A stretch of DNA of 52,366 nt from CAZSVI01 sp964610205 (GTDB lineage: Bacteria > Bacillota > Clostridia > DSM-8532), in NCBI GenBank assembly GCA_964610205.1, contig CAZSVI010000005.1, positions 1-52,366 of the forward strand, given 5' to 3'. Under the pieces are notes generated by a model. That model searched no databases and had not been told where the DNA came from. It was given only the letters and a program-made list of their open reading frames with translations. Position numbers and translations under genes: made by a program. This document shows, one piece after another, positions 43,828 through 52,366 of this stretch (position 1 is the stretch's first letter; each line of letters opens with the position of its first letter).

Positions 43828-44195
43828 AATATTAACCCGTCGTACGAAAAAATAGCCATTTATATTTGTGATACTATGGCGGATGAAAATATGGAAGGGT
43901 ATAATAAAGTTGCTTCAGATAATAGTTACACAGAAAAGTATTTCTATAACAGCTTAGAGGTAAATAGACCGAAGAGATTTCACACTCATCCTGCATTAAG
44001 GCGGGAAGGATAGGATGGCTGACCGGACAACTAAGAAGCATCGATGAAAGAACGGCGAATGAATACAGAAAACAGTTGACAGGAAAATACGGGATGGAAA
44101 GGGGCGGCGGGGTTAAGTGCGCCGAAGCTTTTGAAATCAGTGAATATGGCCAGTCTATAACAAAAGAAAAGCTGTCGGATTTATTGGGCTTTTAA
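43828..44195 (+). pseudogene. Remnant of an unrecognised gene, two frames
   Basis: The first frame runs NINPSYEKIAIYICDTMADE, continues through SYTEKYFYNSLEVNRPKRFH and stops at TAG near 44013. A second frame continues WLTGQLRSIDERTANEYRKQ, then GGGVKCAEAFEISEYGQSIT, ending at TAA 44193-44195. Composition suggests real protein interrupted by a frameshift. I do not recognise the family. Nothing further is visible in 44196-44316 apart from a short unfinished frame. Confidence 0.4.
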
Positions 44196-44316
44196 TCCTG
44201 ATGGACAATAATAGGCATGGAGAAAGAGAGGTGTCAATATGAAAAAACTCTGAGTATTTTCAATACTTCCAGCCGGAGCAACGGTTTAAGTGGGTTCTGT
44301 GTTAAAATATGGAGGG

Positions 44317-45933
44317 TCATTCTCCCTGGCTTCTCGTAAAATAGGTCATGTCTAACCTAATTTTATCCGTCTCCTCATTGTAATCATCAATAAAATTCAT
44401 TTCCATTCTTTCTCCCATGTGTCTCTTTTCGTATATCTTAGTTAAGGGACTTCCCTGGTAAAGTGTTTCATACTGATCATAAAAAATGATGACATTGCCA
44501 ATGACTTTATATTTGCCGTTTTGCATGAGAAATGTATCCATAAACCCCCCGCAGCTGGCATAAGCCAACCGGTAGGTTCCATCGGTGTTGAACGAATAAC
44601 TCTTTTCGTAGGAAGGCATGCTGATCGCTCCTGTTGTTATGTTCTGGTAACTTGTAAACAGGCTTACAGAGGAGGTGGACCATGAACCTTCCAGAATTGT
44701 CTGCGGAAAATCTTTCGGGTATTCAAAACACAATCTGCCCTGGAACATCACATTTTGCATTTCGAACAGCTCTAAAAACAAATTTACCGGAACATACAAT
44801 ATGTCACCATCTCTGTACGGTCCCGCGAAAATGTCGATTGGTCCCCCGTTCAAATAGGCTGTTGAACTGCCCACCTCCATCGTGATATTCATTGCGGTTT
44901 CACCTTTGTCGTCCCTATAATTCACAATGATTGTTTCTTCTTTCATATAAACTTGAGGAAATAGACCGTAGTCTGATTTAGCAGGCATTTTGAATAAAGT
45001 TCCGAATTGTTGGTAAGGTATAAAGATAAAACTATCGCCGTTAATCTCAGAAATAACGTATTGATCCGGTTTAAACTGAAAATCAATGATAATAATGTTT
45101 CCGTTCCAGGTTTCAGTTGAAGGATCCTCCTTGTTTGCCGGCTCTTCCACTGGAGTGGGCTGTAGGGTAGGCTGTGGAGTGGGCTGTGACCCGGTATTTT
45201 TTATAAACGATTCATATGCCCGGGTGCAAACAATCACCGCAACTTCACGGGAACTGTTTCCGTCGGGATCGAACCGGAAACTGCCATTCTGGTTCTGAAT
45301 CCCCTTTATAATGCCGACTCCGGAACAATAGTACACGCCCTCCTGCGCCCAGCTGTCAATCAGGTTATCGTCTGAAAACTTTGATGAACCTGAAGCGGAG
45401 TAATCTTCTGCGGGATCCATTGCTTTCAACGTTCTTATCAGGAAAGTGGCAATTTGTTCGCGGGTGACAAGCTGTTTCGGACCAAATTTACCTCCCCCGA
45501 TTCCTCCCGTTATTTTCAGGTTTGCAGCTTTTAAAATTTCCGGATTGGTTGTATCGGTAAAACTCTCGTTTCCTGTTTCCGCTTTATTTCCCGTATAGAT
45601 TTCATAAAGCTTTACCGCTATTTCAGCAAACTCCTCACGGGTAATATTGGCTACTATATTATCCCTGATTCTATCGGTAATAAGGCCATACTCTGCAGCC
45701 TTATCCAGTTCGGGGATTGCCCAGAGGGACGCTCCTTTATAGGAAACGTTACCCGAAGCGCCCAATACGGTCTCCAGTTTTCCGGATCGGTTTGTCCAAC
45801 CGGATATACTGTTTGCAGATATATTCCCGGATGATCTGGAGCCTTGCGGCGAATATGCCGATACGGCCCCGAGCGAAGATTGTGCGGCCAACGCTACCAT
45901 ACATATAAATACAGCAACGAAGCGTTTCTTCAT
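44317..45933 (-). CDS. SLH-domain surface protein with copper-amine-oxidase-like domain
   Basis: A 538-residue secreted protein: signal peptide (1-27), then three SLH repeats (about 70-245: WAIPELDKAAEYGLITDRI; NPEILKAANLKITGGIGGG; WAQEGVYYCSGVGIIKGIQ), a Pro/Thr/Gln linker (about 250-275), a domain resembling the copper amine oxidase N-terminal-like fold (about 280-400, with YVPVNLFLELF), and a lipocalin-like C-terminal beta domain (about 405-538). The SLH part is paralogous to that at 34605. It is downstream of the four-helix-bundle gene (88-nt gap) on the same strand. Confidence 0.85.
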   Translation of the reverse strand: MKKRFVAVFICMVALAAQSSLGAVSAYSPQGSRSSGNISANSISGWTNRSGKLETVLGASGNVSYKGASLWAIPELDKAAEYGLITDRIRDNIVANITREEFAEIAVKLYEIYTGNKAETGNESFTDTTNPEILKAANLKITGGIGGGKFGPKQLVTREQIATFLIRTLKAMDPAEDYSASGSSKFSDDNLIDSWAQEGVYYCSGVGIIKGIQNQNGSFRFDPDGNSSREVAVIVCTRAYESFIKNTGSQPTPQPTLQPTPVEEPANKEDPSTETWNGNIIIIDFQFKPDQYVISEINGDSFIFIPYQQFGTLFKMPAKSDYGLFPQVYMKEETIIVNYRDDKGETAMNITMEVGSSTAYLNGGPIDIFAGPYRDGDILYVPVNLFLELFEMQNVMFQGRLCFEYPKDFPQTILEGSWSTSSVSLFTSYQNITTGAISMPSYEKSYSFNTDGTYRLAYASCGGFMDTFLMQNGKYKVIGNVIIFYDQYETLYQGSPLTKIYEKRHMGERMEMNFIDDYNEETDKIRLDMTYFTRSQGE

Positions 45934-46021
45934 AATTACCCCTCCTCAAGGTTTATACGTCCACAACAATTACTGCCGCCGGATTAAACTTTGCTTTTAT
46001 ACCTCCTATATACTTTCAGAT

Positions 46022-46390
46022 TCATGTTACCTGTTGATTTACAGCATTTTCCTTCTTCGCGTCCGCTTTATGGAGCAGCCCGGAAACCAGTGTCTTAAGT
46101 GCCCGGCAGTCGCTTATAATGGGTTGGCTTTGTCTCTTCGTCAAATACCCTGTTTTCGTCATGATCTCGAGTAAATATTCAGCCTCCACCGAATAGGACA
46201 AGGCTTGCTTGCCGCATTCAGCGGATCTCTTGCCGGTTAATTCCGAAAGCCTTAAAAATACCCCGATTCCCGTTGCACATAAAAGCAAGCGTTCACAGAG
46301 CGGGAACGGTTTCTTTTCCTCATCCAGAAATTTTGCGAGTTCTATGACGCGAATAGAAAAGTCAAAGCTTTTATCAAGAACCTGATCCAT
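46022..46390 (-). CDS. Four helix bundle protein (S23/IVP family)
   Basis: A 122-residue protein in four predicted helices: DKSFDFSIRVIELAKFL, FPLCERLLLCATGIGVFLRL, EAEYLLEIMTKTGYLTKRQS, ISDCRALKTLVSGLL. This matches the four-helix-bundle family (PF05635) first seen as insertions in 23S rRNA genes and also related to Avd of diversity-generating retroelements. No reverse transcriptase is nearby. Its usual SIGAN motif is altered to GIGVFLRL. It is divergent from the LuxR-type regulator and is first in a probable two-gene transcript with the SLH protein. Confidence 0.75.
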   Translation of the reverse strand: MDQVLDKSFDFSIRVIELAKFLDEEKKPFPLCERLLLCATGIGVFLRLSELTGKRSAECGKQALSYSVEAEYLLEIMTKTGYLTKRQSQPIISDCRALKTLVSGLLHKADAKKENAVNQQVT

Positions 46391-46462
46391 TTTTTACCGC
46401 CTCAATAAAAAGATTTTTACTCTCATGCCTAAGTGTAAAAAAGAATCTATAATCATACAATT

Positions 46463-46521
46463 ACACTGATGTGAGGTTTTGAAAATTTATTTTTTACCTG
46501 TGAATTGCAATGTGAGGTTTT
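46463..46521 (+). promoter_or_regulatory. Twin ATGYGAGGTTTT motif in the divergent LuxR / SLH intergenic region
   Basis: ACTGATGTGAGGTTTTG (46466-46481) and CAATGTGAGGTTTTCC (46508-46522), with cores 41 bp apart. Strand, order and spacing match the pair at 34451-34512 relative to the SLH-side gene. MalT-type regulators bind short asymmetric boxes in pairs, so the LuxR/MalT-like protein encoded next door is the natural candidate. Confidence 0.65.
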
Positions 46522-46639
46522 CCAGCGGTTTTTTATTTGACTTGCATTTTTCTTAGAATTCCACACATTTATGTTAGATAATTGAAGACTTTCACAGTTT
46601 GGAGTATAATCAATTTAGTGATGCGTCAGGAGGTATGCT

Positions 46640-49165
46640 ATGAATCCTCAAGAATTGCAAACGGGTAAAATGGTACCCATCGAGCTTCCTGAAATCTGCG
46701 CCCCGCGTGTGCGGTTGCTTAGCAGGTTCGAAAAAGCCTCCAGCAAACGATTTGTTTACATAAGCGCCCCCGCCGGTTGCGGAAAAACCGTATCCACTCT
46801 TTTATGGATACAAAAATCAGGTCTTAAGACCATTTGGCTTGGGCTTGACGTATATGACAATACACTCACAACGTTTTACCGGCTTTTTTGCACTGCGCTC
46901 TTTTCCGTTATCCCGCAGGAGGAAAGCTTGACCAAAATCATAAAGGAGCAGTCTTTTAACGCCTCACCGGTTGAGCACACCATCGAGGTATTGTCGCGGC
47001 TTTCCTTTGGCGACAGTAAGTATGCTCTCGTTTTCGACGACTTTCATCTTATTACCAACGAGGAAATCATAAAATCCCTTATATATGTTGTAAGGCGGCT
47101 CCCTCTTTCCGTAACCGTATTGATTTTAAGTCGCGACAAGCTTCCCCGAGTCTTCTCACCTCTGGAGGAAAACGGAAGAATAGCCTTTATCAACGCTTCC
47201 GAGCTTGCTTTTGAAAGCGATGAAATACGCCGGTATTTTGCGAGTTTCGGCCGGTTTATTACCTTAGAAGAAACCGAGGAAGCCTTTTCTCTTACCGAAG
47301 GCTGGGCGATAGCAGTTAACGCCCTTGCCCTGAGCGGAACGATTATGGCCGGTAAAAAATCATATAATAATCCTCTGGAGAAATATATCAAAACACAAGT
47401 TTGGGATAAATTTGATGAGGCCTTACGGTATTTCATGATGAAAACCTCCATAGTTGATGAATTTTCTTTAATGCTCTGTGAGCAGATAACGGAAAACCCC
47501 GGAAGTTCGAAGATCCTTGAAATGCTGCGCAGCAGCAGTATATTTATCAGCCGGCGGAACGACGAGTACCGTTATCATCATTTATTTCTGGATTTTTTGC
47601 GGGAGGAGACGGCAAAAGAGGCTTCAATAGAGCAAGAAACTCTATATCAAAAGGCTGCAGATTATTACCTCGATACAGGAGACTATTTTAACGCACTTCG
47701 TTATTTTGTGAAATCCGGAGACAGCACCAGAACAGCCGTGGCTATGTATAATTTTTTGAAATATAACGCGCAGTCAAGCTCGGGATTGTCAAATATCAGT
47801 TTTATTAACGAGCTTCCCACCGATGTTTTGGAGAAAAATCCATTTTTATACGCCAGCTGTGCATGGTATGCCTTTTTGTTCAGCGATGCAAAAAGCACCT
47901 TTTTCTATTTGGATAAGCTTTATGACAGAATTCATGATATTGTGAGAGAACATAAAGCTTTTCTGGAAAGTATACTTTTTCTGTTTGCCATTGACCCACG
48001 GTATTCATTCGCGGAACAGATGACTAAATTTCAAAACTGCGCTGTATTCAAGGCAGAGAATCATAATATTCCGAAAGCACTGAAATCACTTAGTCATAAT
48101 CTACCCTATTTTCATAGGACCTTTCGGGATTTTTCTCATTATGCTCTGAACACGGAAGAACATTTTACCGAGTTTCGCATGATGTTTTATGCCCTTCTCG
48201 GCAATGATTATGAAATTATTGAATCAGGAATAAGGTCGGGGCTATTGTATGAAAAAAACCTTTTAAAAGAGGCGGTTGCATTTTTAATGGAAAATCCGGT
48301 TACAGATTCCGCCGAACTAATATTTTCGTCGAGAATACAGATCATAGCCTGTATTTATGCCATGGGTAAGGAAGAAGAAGCAGCGAAGTACATGTCGGAA
48401 ATAAAATCATTTCTGGAAAAAGAAGAGCTTCTTTATATACTGCCCGTCTTTTTAGCGTATGAAACAAAAATAAAGCTGATGGACGCAGATAAAGCAATGG
48501 CAAGAGCCTGGCTTGAAAACTATTTCGTAACCGAGGCGCAAGGCCCGGAGCTGCATAAAATTTTTCTGCACTTTACGACGGTAAGGGCTTATACCGTTTT
48601 AGGGGAATTTGAAAAAGCAAAAAGGCTATGTGAAAAGCTGAAGAAATTGGCTCAAGATTATTGCAGGCTCCTTGATTTGACCGAAGCCACAGTGATATTG
48701 GCCATATTAGAGTGGATGACCGGTAAAAAGCAGGAAGCTGTAGTGTTGCTTCAGGCTTCATTGGTCGATATGGAACAATATCATTTCATAAGGGTATTCA
48801 CAGACGAGGGGAAGGCGATTTTGCCCATTTTGAAAAGGCTTTTAAAAAAATCAGATAAGGGGAACGAACTATATAAGCCTGGCTACAGATATTTACAGGA
48901 AGTATATCTGGCAGCCTATGAACAATCAAGACGGCATAAAGGCATCGCATGTGCTGCCGGTTTAAAACCCGTTAAGCTTTCCAAACGGCAGAAAAATGTA
49001 TTGGAGCTGTTGGCCAAGGGTTATAAAAACGCCGAAATCGTAAAATTGACCGGACTTACCATCAATACCATCAGATCCCATACTAAGATAGCCTATCAAA
49101 AACTGGAAGTAAACAATGCAATGGATGCAATCCTTCGCGCCAGAGAATTAGAACTGATTGATTAG
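46640..49165 (+). CDS. MalT-like LuxR-family transcriptional regulator
   Basis: An 841-residue STAND-type regulator. Walker A SAPAGCGKT is at 42-50 and a Walker B-like YALVFDDFH near 132-140. A winged-helix region and a long helical TPR-like sensor region (about 330-760) follow, with a LuxR HTH at about 778-841 (LSKRQKNVLELLAKGYKNAE, INTIRSHTKIAYQKL). AGGAGG lies 6 nt before the ATG. Regulators of this type are activated by a small ligand and ATP and then activate promoters. It is divergent from the four-helix-bundle/SLH genes, with the twin motif between them. Confidence 0.9.
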   Translation: MNPQELQTGKMVPIELPEICAPRVRLLSRFEKASSKRFVYISAPAGCGKTVSTLLWIQKSGLKTIWLGLDVYDNTLTTFYRLFCTALFSVIPQEESLTKIIKEQSFNASPVEHTIEVLSRLSFGDSKYALVFDDFHLITNEEIIKSLIYVVRRLPLSVTVLILSRDKLPRVFSPLEENGRIAFINASELAFESDEIRRYFASFGRFITLEETEEAFSLTEGWAIAVNALALSGTIMAGKKSYNNPLEKYIKTQVWDKFDEALRYFMMKTSIVDEFSLMLCEQITENPGSSKILEMLRSSSIFISRRNDEYRYHHLFLDFLREETAKEASIEQETLYQKAADYYLDTGDYFNALRYFVKSGDSTRTAVAMYNFLKYNAQSSSGLSNISFINELPTDVLEKNPFLYASCAWYAFLFSDAKSTFFYLDKLYDRIHDIVREHKAFLESILFLFAIDPRYSFAEQMTKFQNCAVFKAENHNIPKALKSLSHNLPYFHRTFRDFSHYALNTEEHFTEFRMMFYALLGNDYEIIESGIRSGLLYEKNLLKEAVAFLMENPVTDSAELIFSSRIQIIACIYAMGKEEEAAKYMSEIKSFLEKEELLYILPVFLAYETKIKLMDADKAMARAWLENYFVTEAQGPELHKIFLHFTTVRAYTVLGEFEKAKRLCEKLKKLAQDYCRLLDLTEATVILAILEWMTGKKQEAVVLLQASLVDMEQYHFIRVFTDEGKAILPILKRLLKKSDKGNELYKPGYRYLQEVYLAAYEQSRRHKGIACAAGLKPVKLSKRQKNVLELLAKGYKNAEIVKLTGLTINTIRSHTKIAYQKLEVNNAMDAILRARELELID

Positions 49166-49204
49166 GTGTTGTCACACTTGATTTCTGGTTTGATAACACA
49201 TTTA

Positions 49205-49219
49205 CTGATGCGGGGTTTA
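49205..49219 (+). promoter_or_regulatory. Single weak copy of the GATGYGAGGTTT-like motif
   Basis: CTGATGCGGGGTTTA lies 40 nt after the LuxR stop. It differs from the twin-motif consensus at one core base and has no partner, so it may be chance. Confidence 0.25.
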
Positions 49220-49344
49220 TTTTATAATAAAATATGTACCAATGTTTTATTTGTCGATTACGTTTATCTTTGTTGTAATATTCCCTTTCGGAGCGGTGGT
49301 TCTCTCTTTTTTTGATATGTATGATATGTGAAGGGTGACGGTAA

Positions 49345-49390
49345 CACAGAAGAACCGTCTCCCTGTGTCAGACGTCCCCCCTGTGTCCAT
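49345..49390. repeat. Dispersed GAACCGTC-type repeat, copy 1
   Basis: ACACAG and CTGTGT bracket AAGAACCGTCTCC, followed by a second GACGTCCCCCCTGTGTC. The AGAACCGTCCCC-CTGTGTC word is a recurrent non-coding repeat in clostridial genomes. No transposase is adjacent. The other parts of 49166-49731 show no gene. Confidence 0.5.
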
Positions 49391-49667
49391 AACGTCAATG
49401 ATTCCAACTATCAAGATTACAATCGCACCTCCAGTAGAATAAATTGATTTACGGTTCTTTGTTCTACGCTCTGAATATCTTATTTACAGTAACTCCTGTT
49501 AATCTGGATAATTATCTCAGCGAACTCCCATTCACCTCCTTTATATAACGCAACTCTCTTTTTGTTTTTCCGGCAGTTGGTTCTGTATTGATGCCAACTC
49601 AATAATAAACTTTCTTACATGGTATATTCTGCTTTCACTTCTCTTTCTTGCTACTTTTGGCATAAAT

Positions 49668-49705
49668 ATCACCCCTGCAAGATGTTAACATCTTGCAGGG
49701 GTGAT
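49668..49705. terminator. Perfect 38-bp palindrome, probable terminator of the AGE-family gene
   Basis: ATCACCCCTGCAAGATGTT (49668-49686) is the exact reverse complement of 49687-49705, centred on GTTAAC. It begins 27 nt after the stop of the minus-strand epimerase gene. It would form a 19-bp stem in RNA of either strand. The T tract is poor, so processing or repeat origin is possible. Confidence 0.55.
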
Positions 49706-49708
49706 GTC

Positions 49709-49733
49709 AAAACAAAGAACCGTCCCCCGTTTT
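49709..49733. repeat. Dispersed GAACCGTC-type repeat, copy 2
   Basis: AAAAC-AAAGAACCGTCCCCC-GTTTT, with the same AGAACCGTC core as copy 1 (49345). It overlaps the last two bases of the AGE-gene stop codon. Confidence 0.5.
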
Positions 49734-50904
49734 ATCTGATTTTTTCAAGTAATTTCATGCAAAGCAGCAAAGCACGCGGTATGTGGAAAGGTCCTTTCCA
49801 CATGGAACCCTTAAGGGTATTGGCTACTGAACCGTCCCTGTGAAGATATCCGTACCATTCTTTATATTCTTTGTCCGGGAAATAGCTGAAAGTCCATTCA
49901 TGTACTTTGTCATACCATGTTTCGAAATATGGATCCCGTGTTATGTCATAGGCCAACAGTAATGCATACAGGGCCTCCGTATGGGGCCACCACATTTTCA
50001 TATTCCATTCAAGCTGCTCTGCGGGCTTGCCTTCAATATCAACAAAAGACAACAGCCCGCCGTATTCCTTGTCCCAACCGATATCCAAAGACCATTTTAT
50101 AATATTAAGCGCAGTATGAATGATATCATTGTTTTTCAGGTATAATCCCTCTTGTATTAAAAACCAGGCAGTTTCAATGGCATGGCCGGGGTTTATGCAC
50201 CTTCCCTGCGGTGAATTCAGCCTTTCACCATTTGGGCCGACTGTTTCGAAAAGGGCCCTTTCATCAGGTTTCAGGAAAACGTGAAGGATTGTGTGTACAA
50301 GCTCCTCGGCAATCTTATCATACACAGGCCTGTATTCGGCTTCCCTTAAAATCTGGGTTGTAACCAGAAGAATCATGGGAACGGCCAGCGCCCTGGTTAT
50401 CCTTGTTTCGGGTATAACCTTCGGTTCCATTCTTTGTGGGTTTTTATAAATGTCCATGACAATATCATAGGTTTGCATCGCCCTGCTTAGCGCCTCCCTA
50501 TCCCCCGTCGCCTTGTAAAACTCCGTGCAAGCCGCTATGGCGAAGGCTTCACTGTAGAAGTATCTTCTTCTTCTAAGGGGCTTTCCATCCTGTGTAACCT
50601 GGAAAAACAGCCGTCCATCCTTATCGAAACAGTGTTTCAGCAGAAAATCAAATCCGGTTGCTGCAGCGTTCAGCCATACAGGATTTGGTTCCAGCTCATT
50701 ATACAATTTCGAGTATATCCAGACACCCCTACCCTGAAACCAGACGGATTTATCGGTATTATACACACTGCCTTCCCTGTCAAGGCAGGTAAGATAACCT
50801 CCAAAACCTGAATCAATGGAGTTTTCCAGCCAGAACGGCATACATTGCTCAAGCAGCTGCTTTCTGTAAAAATCATATAAGTCCTGGATGCGTTTCTTAT
50901 CCAT
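49732..50904 (-). CDS. N-acylglucosamine 2-epimerase (AGE) family / cellobiose or mannobiose 2-epimerase-like
   Basis: A 390-residue (alpha/alpha)6-barrel enzyme. Typical segments: FWLENSIDSGFGGYLTCLDR (near 24-43), WFQGRGVWIYSKLYN (near 71-85), YFYSEAFAIAACTEFYKATG, NPGHAIETAWFL (near 242-253), WWPHTEALYALLLAY (near 312-326) and KGPFHIPRALL near the C-terminus; the three conserved histidines of the family are present. The glycine/tryptophan pattern suits the 2-epimerase group, converting glucose to mannose units at the reducing end or N-acetylglucosamine to N-acetylmannosamine. With GH38 and GH130 nearby, a mannose-linked role is plausible. Confidence 0.85.
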   Translation of the reverse strand: MDKKRIQDLYDFYRKQLLEQCMPFWLENSIDSGFGGYLTCLDREGSVYNTDKSVWFQGRGVWIYSKLYNELEPNPVWLNAAATGFDFLLKHCFDKDGRLFFQVTQDGKPLRRRRYFYSEAFAIAACTEFYKATGDREALSRAMQTYDIVMDIYKNPQRMEPKVIPETRITRALAVPMILLVTTQILREAEYRPVYDKIAEELVHTILHVFLKPDERALFETVGPNGERLNSPQGRCINPGHAIETAWFLIQEGLYLKNNDIIHTALNIIKWSLDIGWDKEYGGLLSFVDIEGKPAEQLEWNMKMWWPHTEALYALLLAYDITRDPYFETWYDKVHEWTFSYFPDKEYKEWYGYLHRDGSVANTLKGSMWKGPFHIPRALLLCMKLLEKIR

Positions 50905-51053
50905 TCAAATATTCCCCCTTATCCAGATTGAAATCTATTTCGAATACTCTGTTCCAGGGAAGGATTCAGGCTGCTTAAACAGATGATCCTTCCTAAAAAC
51001 GTTACTTGGAATTTGTGTTCTATCTTTTTTTCTCAACATGTCTGAAACGGCAG

Positions 51054-51971
51054 TCAATATCCATAAATATTTCCCCGATTCCTATATCTGAACCTGTCCA
51101 TGATATAAAAAGGCTGCGTCCAGGCCATAGCACCATCTTCCCTAATCAACTCCACACGAATATAGGATTCATTTCCAGTACATTTATACTCAGCCATAGA
51201 TCCGGTTTGTTCATTTAAAAGCACAGGACCCTTTCCAATAAATCGGAAGGTTACAGAAAGTTTTGTCCCAATCCGGATGATCCTATCCGACACCTCAATT
51301 GTATTAATTGTTACTCCTGTTGAAGCATAAAATCTGTGATTAAATAAGCTGTCAATTATACACTTCCTGCTCCGCTCCTCCGCTAATACCATATTGAATG
51401 CAGTACCGGCCCGGTGAAAAACATGCATATCGTCATTTGCAAGGCCAGCTACTTTTTTCCCGTTGCTCAGCAGGTAATCCCAAACATCCGTTGCTACTGC
51501 ACGACCGGCATTATTAGCCTTTACATTGTTATTAAATACCTCTATTGCGAAGTATCCCGTCAAATTTTGCAGCATCTCCACCGGCCAATAATCATCTTGA
51601 TAAATATGAGGGTGACAAATTACATTGAATCCTTTTTGTGCATTAATATCATCAAAAAGCTCCTGGATATTGGATTCACTATCATTCTTTTTATCCCTAT
51701 ATACAGAAATATTAATTCCTAAAGTTTGATACTTGCTTTTTTTAAATTCAACCCCTTGGAACAGAATGATCCTATCATCATCCATATAATCTGATAGCCT
51801 GGTCAGGTAATGATGATCTGTAATAGCCAGAAAATCATACTCCATTTGATATGATGTATAGATTTCTATAACCTTCTCCACAGAATAATGACCACAGCAG
51901 CTATTTGACGTATGGGTATGCAGATTTCCTTTATACCAGCTACCTTGTATGTTGTATGGGTTAGTAATCAT
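51054..51971 (-). CDS. PHP-domain metal-dependent phosphoesterase-like protein
   Basis: A 305-residue protein with the four PHP motifs: GNLHTHT, AITDHHYLT, VICHPHIYQ and the ANDDMHVFH segment, which supply the His/Asp ligands of a metal site. A C-terminal beta-rich part follows. I chose ATG 51971, which leaves a 28-nt gap to the GH4 gene; an ATG at 52055 would overlap it by 56 nt. It is probably co-transcribed with the GH4 gene. The substrate is not known. Confidence 0.82.
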   Translation of the reverse strand: MITNPYNIQGSWYKGNLHTHTSNSCCGHYSVEKVIEIYTSYQMEYDFLAITDHHYLTRLSDYMDDDRIILFQGVEFKKSKYQTLGINISVYRDKKNDSESNIQELFDDINAQKGFNVICHPHIYQDDYWPVEMLQNLTGYFAIEVFNNNVKANNAGRAVATDVWDYLLSNGKKVAGLANDDMHVFHRAGTAFNMVLAEERSRKCIIDSLFNHRFYASTGVTINTIEVSDRIIRIGTKLSVTFRFIGKGPVLLNEQTGSMAEYKCTGNESYIRVELIREDGAMAWTQPFYIMDRFRYRNRGNIYGY

Positions 51972-51999
51972 AAAAAACCACTTTCCCTTGTTCAAAGCT

Positions 52000-52366
52000 T
52001 TATTTGATATATTTAAATTGTGGCAGATAATCCTTGCTTGCTTCAAACATTTCATCTACCATAGACTTGATCTCAGCCAGGCTCAGAACTGCAGATGTCA
52101 ATGGATCATTGCATATAGCATAAAATATCATCTTGGGATCTCCTGCGAGAGAGCCTTCTACCGCAAGCTCCTCACACCGAGCATTAATATTTGTAAGTAT
52201 TGCCAGTTGAGCCGGCAGAGAGCCTAAACGCATTGGATTAAATCCACGTCTGGATGCGAGGGCAGGTACTTCTACACAGCATCCATCCGGTAGGTTGTCA
52301 ATCAATCCGAAGTTCCTTACATTTCCATTAAACTGGTAAATAGTACCGTCGCCAAATATAGCATTG
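52000..52366 (-). CDS. GH4 family glycosidase, C-terminal part (5' end beyond window)
   Basis: The minus-strand frame is open to the right edge, about 121 residues. It begins NAIFGDGTIYQFNGNVRNFG and continues LIDNLPDGCCVEVPALASRR and LGSLPAQLAILTNINARCEE, typical of the C-terminal domain of NAD/Mn-dependent GH4 enzymes (alpha-galactosidase, alpha-glucosidase or alpha-galacturonidase-like, LplD group). The N-terminal NAD domain is outside the window. It lies directly before the PHP-domain gene. Confidence 0.85.
   Translation of the reverse strand, partial: NAIFGDGTIYQFNGNVRNFGLIDNLPDGCCVEVPALASRRGFNPMRLGSLPAQLAILTNINARCEELAVEGSLAGDPKMIFYAICNDPLTSAVLSLAEIKSMVDEMFEASKDYLPQFKYIK

Noticed and set aside
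46022..46390. Diversity-generating retroelement suggested by an Avd-like protein
   Set aside because: No reverse transcriptase or template/variable repeat pair lies within the window.
1..52366. CRISPR array, tRNA, rRNA or riboswitch
   Set aside because: I saw no regularly spaced direct repeats, no tRNA-like cloverleaf and no known riboswitch core on either strand.
1..52366. Intact transposase, integrase or phage genes
   Set aside because: None was found; only palindromic remnants that might derive from such elements.

Overview
The window is from a low-GC Gram-positive anaerobe of the Clostridia, probably a polysaccharide-degrading, spore-forming type (Ruminiclostridium/Acetivibrio-like or a relative). 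The evidence is AT-rich intergenic DNA, strong AGGAGG ribosome sites, several SLH-domain surface proteins, YesM/YesN-type two-component systems with LplB/YtcP-type sugar ABC transporters, and no tRNA, rRNA or phage genes. It is a draft scaffold: a 100-N run at 24481-24580 is flanked by an exact 55-base duplication, so the gap is probably an unmerged contig overlap.

Layout. 1-18.1 kb holds two paralogous glycan-sensing and uptake modules. Module 1 is a YesM-type kinase, a YesN-type regulator, two permeases, a binding lipoprotein and a GH78-like alpha-L-rhamnosidase. Module 2 is a regulator, kinase, two permeases and a binding lipoprotein. A membrane-anchored binding protein, cut by the left edge, is divergent from module 1. 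18.8-24.4 kb is a MacB/LolCDE-like ABC exporter operon with a membrane-anchored alpha/beta hydrolase and a TetR regulator; its promoter carries a perfect 50-bp palindrome over the -10 box. 24.8-31.6 kb is a mannoside locus on the minus strand (GH130, binding protein, two permeases, DUF1861) with a divergent LacI regulator. 31.8-36.4 kb is a cell-surface region: HTH protein, truncated Ser/Thr kinase, an SLH protein, and an SLH/RCC1 pseudogene. 36.8-41.5 kb has a GntR-LacI hybrid regulator with a GH38 alpha-mannosidase and a YhcH-family protein. 41.7-44.3 kb has a DUF1848 protein, a repeat element, a small Arg/Phe-rich peptide gene missed by length cut-offs, and gene debris. 44.3-49.2 kb has an SLH protein, a four-helix-bundle protein and a large MalT-like LuxR regulator. 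49.7-52.4 kb has an AGE-family epimerase, a PHP-domain protein and a partial GH4 glycosidase.

How it fits together: most genes serve sensing, import and breakdown of mannose- and rhamnose-containing glycans, each under its own local regulator. A separate set of cell-surface genes appears to share a regulatory signal: a twin ATGYGAGGTTTT motif, two copies 41-42 bp apart, lies upstream of two paralogous SLH-protein loci 12 kb apart, and the second copy lies next to the LuxR/MalT-like gene. Several non-coding stretches hold related palindromic repeats that look like remnants of small mobile elements.
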